Part shown: one piece after another, positions 5,813 through 6,035 of the stretch | How positions within the stretch are numbered: the stretch's first letter is position 1 | Layout: every line of letters starts with the position of its first letter | Source: REEP01 sp964517265 | GTDB lineage: Bacteria > Pseudomonadota > Alphaproteobacteria > Rhodospirillales > Defluviicoccaceae | NCBI GenBank assembly: GCA_964517265.1 | Contig: CAZFBS010000090.1 | Location: forward strand, 1-6,035 | Length of the DNA: 6,035 bases | Direction: 5' to 3' | The notes under the pieces: model-generated | The model's database searches: none | What the model was told of the DNA's origin: nothing | What the model saw: only the letters and a program-made list of their open reading frames with translations | Program-made: the position numbers and the translations under genes

Positions 5813-5840
5813 GGCGAAATAGCCGAAGGCGTATTCCGCC
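5813..5840 (-). repeat. REP-like palindrome, copy 2 (inverted)
   Basis: Read on the - strand this is GGCGGAATACGCCTTCGG followed by CTATTTCGCC, the same design as copies 1 and 3 with a shorter TTC loop. The outer stem is 9 positions with one mismatch, with inner GCC/GGC pairing and one bulged base. The similarity continues to about 5872: on the - strand the palindrome is preceded by TGGCGTCATTCGG and, further out, CTCCATT, as upstream of copy 1. The whole unit is therefore about 55-60 bases. It begins 24 bases after the stop of the second accessory gene. Confidence 0.78.
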
Positions 5841-5954
5841 GAATGACGCCATCCGGTATTGTAATGGAGTACGGCCTTACCCAGAATTGATTGGGTTTGG
5901 CCGGGGAAACCGTCAATGATACTCCTGCGGGCGGCCGCGATCCATCAAACATGC

Positions 5955-5983
5955 GGCGGAATACGCCTTGCGGCTATTCCGCC
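5955..5983 (+). repeat. REP-like palindrome, copy 3
   Basis: GGCGGAATA (5955-5963) pairs perfectly with TATTCCGCC (5975-5983), with an inner bulged C, GCC/GGC pairing and a TTGC loop. It is identical to copy 1 except for one base pair, changed from A-T to G-C on both arms. It lies in inverted orientation to copy 2, 114 bases away, like a BIME-type pair. No gene is seen between the two. Confidence 0.8.
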
Positions 5984-6010
5984 CTTGTAATAACGAATGC
6001 AGTTATGATT

Positions 6011-6035
6011 GGCGTATTCTGAAAGGAATGCTCGG
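6011..6035 (-). repeat. Possible degenerate fourth repeat copy, cut by the window end
   Basis: GGCGTATTCTG (6011-6021) is the exact reverse complement of 3071-3081 in copy 1. It is followed by GAATG at 6026-6030, near where copy 2 has GAATG. The left arm of the palindrome is missing, so this is a half-copy or chance similarity. Confidence 0.35.

Noticed and set aside
5813..6035. CRISPR array or integron attC sites
   Set aside because: The repeats are palindromes in mixed orientation with irregular spacing, no uniform spacers, and no cas or integrase gene in the window.

Overview
The window is high-GC bacterial chromosome. It most likely comes from an alphaproteobacterium (Rhodospirillales- or Sphingomonadales-like). 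That guess rests mainly on the style of the IMP dehydrogenase, whose C-terminus reads RESHVHDVTITREAPNY, and on its pairing with a copAB copper-resistance locus. It is from memory of the families, and a gammaproteobacterium is not excluded.

Left part (1-2935) is ordinary, well-conserved gene content on the + strand. It holds the last 66 codons of a CopA-type multicopper oxidase, which overlaps by 4 bases (ATGA) the start of copB, an outer-membrane copper-resistance protein with a His/Met-rich N-terminus. After a 240-base gap that carries a good sigma-70-type promoter comes guaB (IMP dehydrogenase), complete with both CBS domains and all key catalytic motifs. guaA does not follow within the window.

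Middle part (2936-4729) starts with about 305 non-coding bases holding two hairpin-forming dispersed repeats. Next is an insertion sequence of about 1.49 kb. It has matched 19-base terminal inverted repeats and one intact transposase on the - strand, of the IS701-like DDE type with the motif DDTGFPKKGKHSVGV. An 8-bp hairpin covers both the Shine-Dalgarno sequence and the start codon of the transposase.

Right part (4730-6035) is visibly lower in GC and accessory in character. It holds two consecutive + strand genes of unknown function. The first is a 182-aa protein with one N-terminal membrane anchor and a coiled coil; the second is a 150-aa protein with two predicted membrane segments. A 16-bp tandem duplication sits at the end of the first gene and a hairpin lies just before the second. 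The window ends in a cluster of REP-like palindromes related to the one downstream of guaB.

The copper genes form an operon (oxidase plus outer-membrane partner) and guaB is an independent housekeeping unit. The IS and the two membrane-protein genes look like an accessory insertion bounded by copies of the same palindromic repeat. The best candidate for undescribed biology is the two-gene membrane module with the repeat family around it. No function can be assigned to it from sequence alone.
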